64,000 nt of DNA from VYFG01 sp965248685. GTDB lineage: Bacteria > Pseudomonadota > Gammaproteobacteria > Arenicellales > Poriferihabitantaceae. Numbering within the stretch: the stretch's first letter is position 1; every line of letters begins with the position of its first letter. A program made the position numbers and the translations under genes. The notes below the pieces were generated by a model. That model made no database searches and was not told the origin of the DNA. It saw only the letters and a list, made by a program, of their open reading frames with translations. Positions 33,904 through 44,173 of the stretch are shown in pieces. The stretch spans positions 992,001-1,056,000 of the forward strand of contig CBDFKC010000003.1 of NCBI GenBank assembly GCA_965248685.1. Direction: 5' to 3'.

Positions 33904-33938
33904 GATTATTAACTCATTGGTCGTACGACTCCAGGGAT
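33904..33938 (+). repeat. att-like copy 7, truncated remnant
   Basis: GATTATTAACTCATTGGTCGTACGACTCCAGGGAT matches the start of copies 5 and 6, including the first bases of the REP-like insert, and stops where the RAYT-element remnant begins. The T arm and CCA end are missing. Confidence 0.6.
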
Positions 33939-33951
33939 AAAGGAACCATTA

Positions 33952-34324
33952 GTGTCAGAGCATTAATGTTTGGCACCATTGCGCCCATTTTAATGCAGCA
34001 TGTGGCAGGCCAGTGCACTCGCTATTTCAATAGAACATATAGCCGCAATGTAGCGCTTTTTGGGAGGGCTGCTTTAAACCTTGTTTAGTCACTCCGCATC
34101 CTGTTTACACTTCTCTAGGTGCGACAAAAGAAGAAATATTACAGGCGTATCGGGGACTCTTTTCACAAGCATTGGATAGGCAGGTTATAGACGATCTAAG
34201 GAAATCGACGTGCAATGGTCTTGCGTTCGGGCATGAATCCTTTAAGGGCCAGATCGAATACTTGTTTGACAGATGTGTTAGACCAAAGAAGCCGGGTAGA
34301 AAGCAAGCATTAGTGCTCTGACAC
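33952..34324 (+). mobile_element. Decayed RAYT (REP-associated tyrosine transposase) element with inverted ends
   Basis: GTGTCAGAGCATTAATG (33952-33968) and CATTAGTGCTCTGACAC (34308-34324) are 17-bp inverted ends, 16 of 17 matched, enclosing a broken transposase gene. The unit has cut into att copy 7. Solo copies of the end occur at 32268, 35920, 45500 and 61173. Confidence 0.65.
33971..34321 (+). pseudogene. REP-associated tyrosine transposase (IS200-like) remnant
   Basis: Two out-of-phase fragments are readable. The first is LMQHVAGQCTRYFNRTYSR, matching the mid-protein MQ.....YFNRTYKR region of RAYTs. The second (about 34075-34321) has LVTPHPVYTSLGATKEE, LRKSTCNGLAFGHESFKGQIE and a final PKKPGRK, the RAYT C terminus. 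The N terminus with the HUH motif is gone, so it is inactive. RAYTs mobilise REP hairpins, relevant to the inserts in the att copies. Confidence 0.7.
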
Positions 34325-34425
34325 TTATTTGTCATATTTATATCGTATATATAGACTAAAAATTGATTATAAGTTCTTATATATACTATAATTCAGTTCG
34401 TTATTGATTATTTATACAAGATCAA

Positions 34426-34890
34426 ATGAAAGCTGCTAACAGGGCAACTGCCCGAAGACAACTCGACAAACGGATAGAACCCATTCGAAAAATAGACTTT
34501 GCCCGCCCTTCTGGAGGGTGGATAAGGGCTATTCGCGAATCATTAGGTATGACGACAAGACAACTGGCGCAACGGATTGGTGTCGGCCAATCTCGTGTTG
34601 TAGACATACAAAAGGCAGAGGTTTCTGGTTCCATCACCCTGGAGTCGTTAAGACGTGCAGCACACGCTATGGACTGCGAATTGGTGTACTCCCTGATTCC
34701 ACGAAAGTCTCTGGATACCATGGTAGAGGGCCAGGCAGCGTTGCATGCTAAACAACGCATTAGAAGAATTGGCCACACTATGGCGCTGGAAGATCAGAGC
34801 CTGGACAATCTTTCTGAGAAAGAACAAATAAATCGATTAACTAAAGAAATTGCAAACAGTTCAAGTTCTAAAATCTGGAACGAAGTATGA
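34426..34890 (+). CDS. Mobile mystery protein A (XRE-type HTH)
   Basis: A 154-residue protein matching the 'mobile mystery protein A' family: PSGGWIRAIRESLGMTTRQLAQRIGVGQSRVVDIQKAEVSGSITLESLRRAAHAM holds the HTH. The family is always found with protein B, typically on mobile DNA, and behaves like an antitoxin-regulator. Upstream, repeated TATATATAGAC/TTATATATAC words look like an operator region. It overlaps the next gene by four bases. Confidence 0.83.
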   Translation: MKAANRATARRQLDKRIEPIRKIDFARPSGGWIRAIRESLGMTTRQLAQRIGVGQSRVVDIQKAEVSGSITLESLRRAAHAMDCELVYSLIPRKSLDTMVEGQAALHAKQRIRRIGHTMALEDQSLDNLSEKEQINRLTKEIANSSSSKIWNEV

Positions 34891-35474
34891 CAGGACCACT
34901 CGATAGACAGGACGATGCTGCCACTCCGCTTACAGAAGAAGAGAAAGACGGATTAATTCCCTCCTACATAGCCCTGCGCTCAGAATTAAACGAAGCAGAA
35001 CAGGCGAATATTCTGGAAGCCGAAGAATGGGGGTTTTCGAGAAAGCGAGATATTCTTGATGAAAAAATGCTTAATACGCTGCACAAGAAAATGTTTGGGA
35101 ATGTCTGGCGCTGGGCAGGACAATATCGACGAACAGGAAAAAACATAGGCGTGGATGCTTATCGTATTCCATTGGAATTACGTCAACTAATTGACGATTG
35201 TCGATACTGGATAGATAACAATACGTACGAACCCGATGAGACAGCATCTCGATTTCATCATAAACTGGTCTGGATTCATTTATACCCAAACGGCAATGGC
35301 CGACACGCACGCCTCGCGACCGATATTCTTTTAACGTCTTTAGGTAGTGAGCGTTTCAGCTGGGGTAGAGACAACCTTATCGACATGGGTACTACGCGAT
35401 CCGCATACATAGACACATTGCGCGCCGCCGATAATCATGACTTTGCGCCTTTGATTGAATTTGTTCGATCATAG
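34887..35474 (+). CDS. Mobile mystery protein B (Fic-domain)
   Basis: A 195-residue Fic-fold protein of the 'mobile mystery protein B' family. The active loop is HLYPNGNGRHAR (131-142), with the catalytic His and the GNGR anchor present. Together with protein A it forms a toxin-antitoxin-like pair. It opens the 21-kb segment carrying the restriction genes. Confidence 0.85.
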   Translation: MTGPLDRQDDAATPLTEEEKDGLIPSYIALRSELNEAEQANILEAEEWGFSRKRDILDEKMLNTLHKKMFGNVWRWAGQYRRTGKNIGVDAYRIPLELRQLIDDCRYWIDNNTYEPDETASRFHHKLVWIHLYPNGNGRHARLATDILLTSLGSERFSWGRDNLIDMGTTRSAYIDTLRAADNHDFAPLIEFVRS

Positions 35475-35617
35475 ATATTAGAAATTATGTGTCAGAAATA
35501 TGTTTAACTGTAGAATCAATATAATAAAACTGACATCTTTTTATTCAATTAAAATATTTCAAGATCGAGTGATAGCATTTAGCTATTGCTGAGAAAACAG
35601 CACAAAACAGAGCATCA

Positions 35618-35905
35618 ATGGACAAGAAGGAGAAAAAACAACTCACCGAAACCGACATCTGTGATCTGTTCATAACGCCAGCAATCAAAGACGTTGGCTG
35701 GGAACCAATGACCCAGATTCGCCGTGAGTTCCCTATCACTGAGGGCCCCGTAGTCGTTCGTGGCAACCTATCCGCGCGTAATCGGAAAAAAGCCAAACGA
35801 GCTGATTACGCGCTTCTATGGAAAGCGGGCATGCCGATAGCAGTGGTCGAGGCCAAAGAAAACAACCACACGATCAGTGACGGTATGCAGCAGGCTTTGG
35901 ACTAG
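35618..35905 (+). pseudogene. HsdR N-terminal fragment
   Basis: The 95-residue frame carries the start of a type I restriction subunit: TETDICDLFITPAIKDVGWE, RADYALLWKAGMPIAVVEAKENNHTISDGMQQALD. The nuclease residues (Asp in ADYAL, Glu-x-Lys in VEAKEN) are there, but the frame stops just after and is followed within 15 bases by a solo RAYT-type end (35920-35936). It is a remnant of a second hsdR, unlike the complete one that follows. Confidence 0.75.
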
Positions 35906-35919
35906 GCGTTGAACCTAAA

Positions 35920-35936
35920 CGTTAATACTCTGACAC
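35920..35936 (-). repeat. Solo copy of the RAYT-element terminal repeat
   Basis: CGTTAATACTCTGACAC matches the 34308-34324 end at most positions. It lies at the break point of the HsdR fragment. Confidence 0.45.
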
Positions 35937-36015
35937 TCACAATGATGAAGCAATTTCTGGCGACGACGGAACGTCTACAAAGCCTCATAAAAAAACACGG
36001 AAGCTGAAGAAAAAC

Positions 36016-38841
36016 ATGGTGAATCAGGATCCGGAACAGAAAGCACGGGACAACATCGACGCTTTACTCAAGGCGTCAGGTTGGCGTGTGCAGGACAAAG
36101 CCAAAATCGACCTGAATGATGGCGAAGGGCAGGCAGTAAGAGGCTATCCTACCGATACTGGACCAACTGATTATGTGTTGTTCGTCAATAACAAAGCGGT
36201 TGGTGTAATTGAAGCAAAGCAGGAATCAAAGGCGCAAAATATTACCGTTGTTGAGTCCCAGACGGAGCGCTATGCAAATTCCACATTAAAGTGGGTTCAC
36301 AACAACGAGCCATTGCCGTTTCTCTACGAAAGCACCGGTGTCATTACACGATTTACCGACAGGCGCGACCCTAGACCCCGTTCCAGGGAAGTTTTTACTT
36401 TCCACCGACCAGAAACGATCAAAGAGTGGCTGGAGCAGGGCGAGAGTCTCAGGTTGCGTTTAAATCAGATTCCACCGCTTAACCCCGCCGGTTTGCCAGC
36501 TCAGGATCTTGGTTTAAGAGACTGTCAGGAAATAGCCATCACGAATCTGGAAGACGCGTTCAAGCTGGACAAACCCAGAGCCTTAATTCAGATGGCCACT
36601 GGTGCCGGTAAGACCTATACCGCCATCACTTCCATGTACCGGATTCTCAAACACGCCAAGGGCAAACGTATCCTGTTTCTGGTGGATACCAAGAACCTGG
36701 GCGAACAGGCAGAGCAGGAAATGCTCACCTTCACACCCAGTGACGATAATCACAAGTTCACAGAACTCTATGCGGTGCAGCGATTGAAAAGTGCCAGCGT
36801 GCCCAAGGATACCCAGGTCTGTATAAGCACCATTCAGCGCATGTACTCCATCCTCAAAGATGAAGAATTGGATGAAGCCCTTGAGGAGCGAAACCCTGCA
36901 GAACAGCTCACAAAGCCCAAAGAGCCGGTACCCGTCGCCTACAACCCCAGGGTGCCAGTAGAGTTCTTCGATTTCATTTTCATCGATGAATGTCACCGCT
37001 CCATCTACAACCTGTGGCAACAGGTATTGGACTACTTCGATGCCTATCTTATTGGTTTAACTGCGACGCCAGATAATCGCACCTATGGGTTCTTCAAACA
37101 GAACGTGGTTAGTGACTACAGCCATGAAAAGGCCGTGGCTGACGGTGTTAACGTAGGTAACGAGATCTATGTCATTGACACCGAGATAACGATACAAGGT
37201 GCGGAACTGAAGGCCAAACAACAGATTGAGCGGCGCGAAAAGCAGACACGCAAGAAGCGTTGGGAACAACAGGATGAAGACGAGACCTATTCAGCCAAAC
37301 AGTTGGACAAGGACATTGTCAATCCGAGCCAGATCAGAACGGTGATTCAGACTTATCAAAATAGCCTGTCCGAGATATTCCCTGGTCGCAAAGAAGTCCC
37401 CAAAACCCTGATCTTCGCCAAGACCGACAGCCACGCCGATGACATCATCCAGACAGTGCGGGAAGAGTTCGGCGAAGGTAACGCTTTCTGCAAAAAGGTC
37501 ACATACAAAACGGCACAAGACAAAAAAGACAAGCAAGGTAATCTGATACAGGAAGGGGAAGATCCCAAATCGATCCTGAGCCAATTCCGCAACGACTATA
37601 ACCCCAGAATCGCGGTGACGGTGGACATGATCGCCACCGGCACCGATGTAAAGCCTTTGGAGTGTCTGCTTTTTATGCGCGACGTAAAGAGCAAAAACTA
37701 CTTTGAGCAGATGAAAGGCCGAGGTACCCGTACCCTCGAATACGATGATCTGAAAAAGGTCACGCCCTCGGCCAACAGCGCCAAGACCCATTACGTAATT
37801 GTCGATGCCATTGGTGTTACCAAATCCCTCAAGACCGCCAGCCAACCACTGATCACCAGGCCCTCAGTGCCCCTTAAAGATCTGGCGATGGGCGTTATGA
37901 TGGGTGCCAGCGATACCGATACGGTCAGTTCTTTGGCAGGGCGACTGGCACGTTTAAATAAGCAATTGGATGCCGATGAGCAGACCAGAATCAAAAAGGC
38001 GGCAAAAGGCGTTGAACTAACTCATGTGGTCAATGGCCTGTTCGATGCAATCGACGGCGATATGGTCGAAGCCAAAGCCCTCGATCTGGCGAGGCAGCCG
38101 GTTGGCACAGATCCGGGCGATGACAAGCGTAAAGAAGCTCAGGCCGAACTGGTCAAAGCGGCAACCAACGTCTTCAATGGTGAGTTGATAGAACTGATCG
38201 ACTCCATCAGAAGAGAAAAGGAACAGAAGATCGACCACGACAATCTGGATGAAGTGATTCGCGCCGAGTGGGGGAAAGATTCAGTCGAGAATGCCCAGAA
38301 GCTGGTCGAAGAGTTTGCCGACTACCTCAAACAGAACAAGGATCAGATCAATGCCCTGGAGATCTTCTACGATCAACCGCATCGTAGAAGGGAGATCACT
38401 TACGACATGATTCAAACCGTGATGGACAAACTCAAGGCCGACACGCCTAGGCTGGCCCCTATCAGAGTTTGGAACGCCTACAGCCAACTGGACGACTACA
38501 AAGGCAAGCAGCCAATTAATGAACTGACCGCACTGGTGGCACTGATTCGCCGAGTCTGTGAGATCGACAATACCTTGTCAACTTATGATTCCACGGTACG
38601 TAGAAACTTCCAGAACTGGATGCTGAAACGCCATGCTGGTGCAGGCGAGAAATTTAATGAGGAGCAGATGCAGTGGTTACAGATGATTCGTAACCACATT
38701 ATCAGCTCATTCCACTTTGAGCGGGATGATCTGGAGATGGCGCCATTTGATAGCCAAGGCGGACTGGGGAAAATGGTTCAGCTGTTTGGCGCTGATATGG
38801 ATGGTTTGATTGATGAAATGAATGAAGAGTTAGCGGCTTGA
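36016..38841 (+). CDS. hsdR: Type I restriction enzyme, R subunit
   Basis: A 941-residue HsdR. The N terminus has the nuclease core (Asp52 in TDYVLF and Glu66-Ala-Lys68 in VIEAKQ). The translocase follows, with Walker A ATGAGKT (194-200), the DECH box in FIDECHRSIYNLW, GLTATPDNRT, and motif VI in MKGRGTRTLEYDD. A C-terminal helical domain should bind the methylase. It cleaves unmodified DNA after translocation. The hsdS frame starts at its stop (TTGA overlap), giving the order hsdR-hsdS-hsdM. Confidence 0.93.
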   Translation: MVNQDPEQKARDNIDALLKASGWRVQDKAKIDLNDGEGQAVRGYPTDTGPTDYVLFVNNKAVGVIEAKQESKAQNITVVESQTERYANSTLKWVHNNEPLPFLYESTGVITRFTDRRDPRPRSREVFTFHRPETIKEWLEQGESLRLRLNQIPPLNPAGLPAQDLGLRDCQEIAITNLEDAFKLDKPRALIQMATGAGKTYTAITSMYRILKHAKGKRILFLVDTKNLGEQAEQEMLTFTPSDDNHKFTELYAVQRLKSASVPKDTQVCISTIQRMYSILKDEELDEALEERNPAEQLTKPKEPVPVAYNPRVPVEFFDFIFIDECHRSIYNLWQQVLDYFDAYLIGLTATPDNRTYGFFKQNVVSDYSHEKAVADGVNVGNEIYVIDTEITIQGAELKAKQQIERREKQTRKKRWEQQDEDETYSAKQLDKDIVNPSQIRTVIQTYQNSLSEIFPGRKEVPKTLIFAKTDSHADDIIQTVREEFGEGNAFCKKVTYKTAQDKKDKQGNLIQEGEDPKSILSQFRNDYNPRIAVTVDMIATGTDVKPLECLLFMRDVKSKNYFEQMKGRGTRTLEYDDLKKVTPSANSAKTHYVIVDAIGVTKSLKTASQPLITRPSVPLKDLAMGVMMGASDTDTVSSLAGRLARLNKQLDADEQTRIKKAAKGVELTHVVNGLFDAIDGDMVEAKALDLARQPVGTDPGDDKRKEAQAELVKAATNVFNGELIELIDSIRREKEQKIDHDNLDEVIRAEWGKDSVENAQKLVEEFADYLKQNKDQINALEIFYDQPHRRREITYDMIQTVMDKLKADTPRLAPIRVWNAYSQLDDYKGKQPINELTALVALIRRVCEIDNTLSTYDSTVRRNFQNWMLKRHAGAGEKFNEEQMQWLQMIRNHIISSFHFERDDLEMAPFDSQGGLGKMVQLFGADMDGLIDEMNEELAA

Positions 38842-40546
38842 GTAGTAATACAATAATTCCAAATAGCTGGGCCAGTGTAGAGATTGAAAAAATCTTAGCG
38901 CCAGCTTTCAACGGGAAAACTATTCAGCAAGGGTGGAGTCCTCGCTGTGAGCGGTTTCCTTCAGAAGGAAGCGAGAAGTGGGGGTATTGAAAACAACCGC
39001 GATTCAAGAAGGTGAATTCCTTCAACATGAAAACAAGCAGCTTCCTGAACATCTGGATCCAAGAGGCCAAATCGAAGTGCAGGCGGGTGACATTGTTATG
39101 ACTTGTGCAGGTCCAAGACAGCGATGTGGTGTTGCTTGCTTGGTGACTGAGACAAGGTCGAGACTGATGATGTCTGGAAAGATGTACCGCTTTAGGCCTG
39201 TTGAAACGCACTTCAATTCAAAATATCTCCAGTTTGTTTTGCATTCTCAAGAAGCAAAGAACTCTATTGACCGGATGAAAACCGGTATTAATGATAGCGG
39301 GCTCAATCTTACCCATGATCGTTTTCGGCAGTTATTGGTACCAGTTGCCCCAAAAAATGAACAACACCGCATAGTCGCTAAAATCGAAGAACTCTTCTCC
39401 AAGCTGGATAAAGGCATCGAAAGCCTGAAGACAGCGCGGGAACGACTCAAAGTCTACCGACAGGCACTGCTCAAACAAGCCTTTGAAGGCAAACTCACCG
39501 AACAGTGGCGCGCCGAACAAGGACGTTCAAGTGCCGCGAGAGGACAGGAGTCCGAAGCGGCTAAAGACAACGCCGATAAGCTTGAAACAGCTGATCAGCT
39601 ACTGGAAAGCATCAAGCAAGAACGCGAAGCCCGCTACCAGCAACAACTGGAAGAGTGGGAAGTAGCGGTTAAGCAGTGGGAGGCTGATGGGAAGGAAGGG
39701 AAGAAGCCATCAAGGCCAAAGAAGCTTCAAGATATTAAGCTTGAGGAAGAAGTCTTAATGCAGTTACCGGAATTGTCCGGTGAGCTGGTCTATACATGCC
39801 TCGGAAACCTAGTTGATGAACCCAAATATGGCACCTCAAAGAAATGCACTTACGAAACAGATGGCACTGGTGTATTGAGAATTCCTAACGTCGTTTCGGG
39901 GCGAGTGGATGCCATCGACTTAAAGTACGCAATATTTGATAAATCAGAGCTTGAAGATTACTCGCTTCAAGATGGAGACTTGCTGACAATTCGATCCAAT
40001 GGCAGTGTCTCAATTGTAGGAAAGGCAGCGCTGATCGAAATTAAGAATTCGCATTTTATCTATGCAGGTTACTTAATACGATTGCGCCCTAATAGCGAGG
40101 TACTCAATTCCAAGTACCTTTTGTTTGCTATCGAATCGCATATGCTGCGAAAGCAAATAGAGGCAAAGGCAAAATCAACCAGCGGTGTTAACAATATCAA
40201 TTCGGATGAAATTAAGTCGCTGATTATTCCAGTCACAAACCTAGAGGAGCAAGGAGTGATAGTTGAAGTACTGGAAGAAAAGTTATCTGTTGTTGATGCC
40301 AGCTTGTTAGATATCGATGGGAATTTGAAGAAATCAGAAGCCCTCCGCCAATCCATTCTAAAAAAAGCCTTCTCCGGCCAGTTGGTTCCTCAAGATCCTG
40401 ATGACGAACCCGCTTCTGCCCTATTAGAACGTATCGCCAAAGAAAAAGAAGACGCCGCAGCCAAAGCCAAAAAGGCCCGAAAGAAATCCAGTTCATCGAA
40501 GAAGAAACCAAAAACAACTAAAAATGTTACGAGGAAAGCCAGTTAA
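38838..40546 (+). pseudogene. hsdS: Type I specificity subunit HsdS, frameshifted near the N terminus
   Basis: A TTG at 38838 opens a frame encoding a normal HsdS start (NSWASVEIEKIL, then GWSPRCERFPSEGSEKWG) that hits a stop at 38988-38990. The rest (VLKTTAIQEGEF onward) is in the next frame, open from GTG 38978 to 40546. A run of five G (38980-38984) marks the break; six would restore one frame. The two target-recognition regions and the conserved coiled spacer (KIEELFSKLDKGIESLKTARERLKVYRQALLKQAFEGKL) are intact. A Lys/Ser-rich tail follows. Phase variation, recent loss or a sequencing error are all possible. Confidence 0.82.
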
Positions 40547-42045
40547 TGAACGCCGATACGATTGTCTCCAAAGTTTGGAGTTTCTGTACCACCCTTAGAG
40601 ATGACGGTGTTGGCTATGGCGACTACCTGGAGCAGCTGACCTATCTCATCTTCCTGAAGATGGCTGATGAATACAGTAAACCACCCTATAACCGAGATGT
40701 CGGGATTCCAGAAACGTTCAACTGGAACAGCCTGCGCAGCAAAAAAGGCGCAGAGCTGGAAGTCCACTATGTGACCTTGCTTCGAGAGCTGGGTAAGAAA
40801 AAAGGCATGCTCGGCCAGATATTCACTAAGGCCCAGAACAAGATCCAGGACCCGGCCAAACTTTCCCGTTTGGTAGATATGGTTAATGACACGGATTGGG
40901 TCATGCTCGATGCTGATACCAAGGGCACCATTTATGAAGGGTTACTGGAAAAGAATGCGGAAGACACGAAATCCGGGGCCGGTCAGTACTTTACCCCTCG
41001 TTCGCTGATCAAGGCGATGGTCGCCTGCATGCTCCCAGAGCCGATGCAGACCATTGCAGACCCCGCCTGTGGTACCGGTGGTTTCTTTCTGTCTGCCTAT
41101 GATCATCTGGTAGGCCCGGATTCATCCACAAAGGGCAAGCTCGATAAGAAGCAGAAAGCCTTCCTTAAGCATGAAACTTTCAGCGGCAATGAGATCGTCC
41201 CAAATACCCGCCGCATGTGTCTGATGAATATGTTTCTCCACAATATCGGAGAGATAGACGGCGATAGCGCGGTCAGCAGCAATGATGCCTTAGTAGCCCC
41301 TCCTATACATACTGTAGATATCGTCCTGGCCAACCCGCCGTTCGGTAAAAAGAGCAGCATGACCTTTACCAACGAAGAGGGCGAACAAGAGAAAGACGAC
41401 CTAACCTACAATCGCCAGGACTTCTGGGCCACGACCTCCAACAAACAGGTCAACTTCGTTCAGCACATACGCGCCATGCTGAAATCCACAGGCCGTGCTG
41501 CGGTAGTCGTCCCTGATAACGTCTTGTTCGAAGGTGGGGCGGGCGAAACCGTCAGAAAGAAACTGATGGAGACCACCGAACTCCACACCATCCTGAGACT
41601 ACCCACCGGCATCTTTTACGCAAACGGTGTAAAGGCAAACGTCCTCTTTTTCGATAATCGGCCAGCACAAAAAGAGCCCTGGACTAAAGAAGTATGGATA
41701 TACGACTACCGAACCAATATCCACCATACCCTCAAGAAGAAGCCGATGCGATTGGAGCACCTTCAAGATTTTATCGACTGTTATAACCCTGAGAATCGAC
41801 ATGATAGAAAAGAGGTCTGGAGCGCTGAGTCGAATCCGGAAGGTAGGTGGCGCAAGTACCAATATGAAGAGATATTGGCAAGAGACAAGACAAGCCTCGA
41901 CATTTTCTGGCTAAGGGACAAGTCGCTAGCAGATCTGGATAATCTACCGGACCCTGAAGTTTTGGCTTCAGAGATTATTGAGAATATCGAAGTGGGTTTG
42001 AATAGTTTCCGCGAGGTGGCAGCAGGATTGGAGGCAGGTAGCTAG
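40546..42045 (+). CDS. hsdM: Type I DNA methyltransferase, M subunit
   Basis: A 499-residue HsdM: N-terminal helical domain, SAM-binding motif DPACGTGGF (172-180) and catalytic NPPF (263-266), the signature of N6-adenine methylases. The start overlaps the hsdS stop (TAATG). With HsdS it sets sequence-specific methylation; if HsdS is truly broken the system is off. Confidence 0.93.
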   Translation: MNADTIVSKVWSFCTTLRDDGVGYGDYLEQLTYLIFLKMADEYSKPPYNRDVGIPETFNWNSLRSKKGAELEVHYVTLLRELGKKKGMLGQIFTKAQNKIQDPAKLSRLVDMVNDTDWVMLDADTKGTIYEGLLEKNAEDTKSGAGQYFTPRSLIKAMVACMLPEPMQTIADPACGTGGFFLSAYDHLVGPDSSTKGKLDKKQKAFLKHETFSGNEIVPNTRRMCLMNMFLHNIGEIDGDSAVSSNDALVAPPIHTVDIVLANPPFGKKSSMTFTNEEGEQEKDDLTYNRQDFWATTSNKQVNFVQHIRAMLKSTGRAAVVVPDNVLFEGGAGETVRKKLMETTELHTILRLPTGIFYANGVKANVLFFDNRPAQKEPWTKEVWIYDYRTNIHHTLKKKPMRLEHLQDFIDCYNPENRHDRKEVWSAESNPEGRWRKYQYEEILARDKTSLDIFWLRDKSLADLDNLPDPEVLASEIIENIEVGLNSFREVAAGLEAGS

Positions 42046-42089
42046 TTTGGAATGTGTGGTAGTCGCCAATAATTAATGGAGGATGTAAA

Positions 42090-44171
42090 GTGACAGAAAT
42101 GTTTTACGATTCTGACCGTGCACTTGAGCTACTTCGAGCGGGTACGAATAACCCTGATGCCAATTTTCGGGAGGGGCAGGAGGAAGCCATTCGTTATGTT
42201 GTTAATGGAGAAGGGCGTCTTCTTGTCGTGGAGAAGACTGGCTGGGGGAAAAGCTCGGTCTATTTTATCGCCGCGAAGATGCTCCGCGATGGTGACATGG
42301 GCCCTGCACTCTTGATCTCGCCGTTGCTCGCTTTAATGCGAAACCAGATTGAGGCGGCAGAGCGGATGGGAGTAAGAGCAGTAGCAATACATTCTGATAA
42401 TCAAGAAGACTGGGAATCAATCGAAAATCAGGTGCAGCAAGGCGGGGTGGATATTCTTCTGATATCACCCGAACGTCTCGCTAATGAGCGCTTCCAGACC
42501 GAAGTATTGGGGCGAATTGGCACAACGATCTCTCTCTTGGTGATCGATGAAGCGCACTGTATTTCTGACTGGGGGCATGACTTCCGCCCGCACTACCGCC
42601 TCATCGAATCAATCGTTCAAGGGCTTCCCGGAAATCTCAGGCTACTCGCCACAACAGCCACAGCGAATGATCGAGTCATGCGTGATCTGCAAGAAATTCT
42701 GGGGCCTTCGCTAACAACGCAACGCGGTGAGTTGGGTCGTCCATCATTGTTTCTTCAGACGATCATGCTTCCTGGCCAGGCCGAGCGCCTTGCGTGGTTG
42801 GCTCAGGTCTTGCCTGGTTTAGACGGCTGCGGGATTATCTACACTCTGACCATACGTGACGCCCACAAGGTCTCGGTCTGGTTGCAGGAGCAGGGAATCT
42901 CAGCTGCCGCCTACACAGGGCAGTCAGGTGATAAACGCCCTGAACTTGAGCAGGCACTTCTGAACAATAAATTGAAAGTATTGGTTGCGACAACTTCCCT
43001 TGGCATGGGGTTTGACAAACCCGACCTAGCTTTTGTCATCCACTACCAGATGCCGGGGTCGGCTGTTGCCTATTATCAACAGGTAGGGCGCGCAGGTCGT
43101 GCCCTGGCGGCTGCATATGGGGTTCTTCTCAGCGGAATGGAAGATACCCGAATCAACGACTTTTTTATTGAAAGTGCTTTTCCATCGCGCCACGAAGTCG
43201 AACAGGTTCTTAACGCCCTGGAGAATTCTGCGTCAGGGCTGTCTGTTAATCTTCTTCTCTCGCAGGTGAATATTACGAAGGGGCGAATTGAAAAAGCGTT
43301 ACAGCTTCTATCTCTTGAGACTCCGGCTCCAGTGATAAAACAGGGATCGAAATGGATCCTGACCGCTGAATCCCTTTCAGAAAGTTTTTGGCAACGGGCC
43401 GAGAGACTGACAACTTTACGCCAGGCAGAACAGCAGCAGATGCGTGACTATGTCGCACTGGATTCCGGGCACATGGAGTTTTTAATCGATGCCCTCGACG
43501 GTGATCCTCAGGCTTTTTCTCGACCAGAGTTACCAGCGCTGCCCACTCGCGTTGAAAGGAAGTTGCTAGACTCAGCAAACAATTACCTTCGTCGAACCGG
43601 ATTTCCACTAGAGCCACGTAAGCAGTGGCCGGCAGGAGGACTACCACAGATAAATGTGAGCGGAAGAATACCCGATGATCTGCGAGCTGAAGTCGGCAGG
43701 TTTCTTTGTTATTGGGGGGATGCTGGCTGGGGAGAAGATGTCAGGAATGGAAAATACAAAGCAGGCATGTTTTCAGGCGCCCTGATTGCTGAAATGGTTG
43801 ACGTGTTCCAGAAATGGTCGCCGGACCCCGCTCCACGATGGGTAACGTGTATCCCGTCTCTTAGACATCCGGATTTAGTGCCATATCTAGCTCGAAGATT
43901 GGCAAGCCGACTCGAACTAGAGTTTATTCCATTGATCGCGAGAACCGACGACAGGCCAGAGCAAAAGGACATGGCTAACAGCGCGCAGCAGGCACGCAAC
44001 GTCGATGGCGCACTAAGTTTGTTAGATGACCAGGTAAAAGTGGAGCCGGTATTGTTGATTGATGATATGGTGGACTCAAGGTGGACGCTGACTGTAGCGA
44101 CTTACCTCTTGAAACAGGCAGGCTGTGGACTTGTTTACCCATTTGCACTTGCATCGACTGAGAATGGCTAG
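42090..44171 (+). CDS. RecQ-like helicase fused to a phosphoribosyltransferase domain
   Basis: The N-terminal half is a RecQ-type superfamily 2 helicase: FREGQEEAI, Walker A TGWGKSS (50-56), DEAH with CISDWGHDFRP (153-166), ATTATA, TSLGMGFDKPDL and QQVGRAGR. The C terminus (about 530-693) is a ComF-like phosphoribosyltransferase, with the PRPP loop LLIDDMVDSRWTLT near 655-668. The start is GTG with GGAGG upstream. It lies 44 bases after hsdM and 2 bases before the DprA-like gene. RecQ proteins normally end in RQC/HRDC domains, absent here. A defence role is inferred from the neighbours. Confidence 0.85.
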   Translation: MTEMFYDSDRALELLRAGTNNPDANFREGQEEAIRYVVNGEGRLLVVEKTGWGKSSVYFIAAKMLRDGDMGPALLISPLLALMRNQIEAAERMGVRAVAIHSDNQEDWESIENQVQQGGVDILLISPERLANERFQTEVLGRIGTTISLLVIDEAHCISDWGHDFRPHYRLIESIVQGLPGNLRLLATTATANDRVMRDLQEILGPSLTTQRGELGRPSLFLQTIMLPGQAERLAWLAQVLPGLDGCGIIYTLTIRDAHKVSVWLQEQGISAAAYTGQSGDKRPELEQALLNNKLKVLVATTSLGMGFDKPDLAFVIHYQMPGSAVAYYQQVGRAGRALAAAYGVLLSGMEDTRINDFFIESAFPSRHEVEQVLNALENSASGLSVNLLLSQVNITKGRIEKALQLLSLETPAPVIKQGSKWILTAESLSESFWQRAERLTTLRQAEQQQMRDYVALDSGHMEFLIDALDGDPQAFSRPELPALPTRVERKLLDSANNYLRRTGFPLEPRKQWPAGGLPQINVSGRIPDDLRAEVGRFLCYWGDAGWGEDVRNGKYKAGMFSGALIAEMVDVFQKWSPDPAPRWVTCIPSLRHPDLVPYLARRLASRLELEFIPLIARTDDRPEQKDMANSAQQARNVDGALSLLDDQVKVEPVLLIDDMVDSRWTLTVATYLLKQAGCGLVYPFALASTENG

Positions 44172-44173
44172 AA

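Noticed and set aside
34105..34335. 76-codon minus-strand open frame
   Set aside because: It lies antisense to the RAYT transposase remnant, which explains the sequence better.
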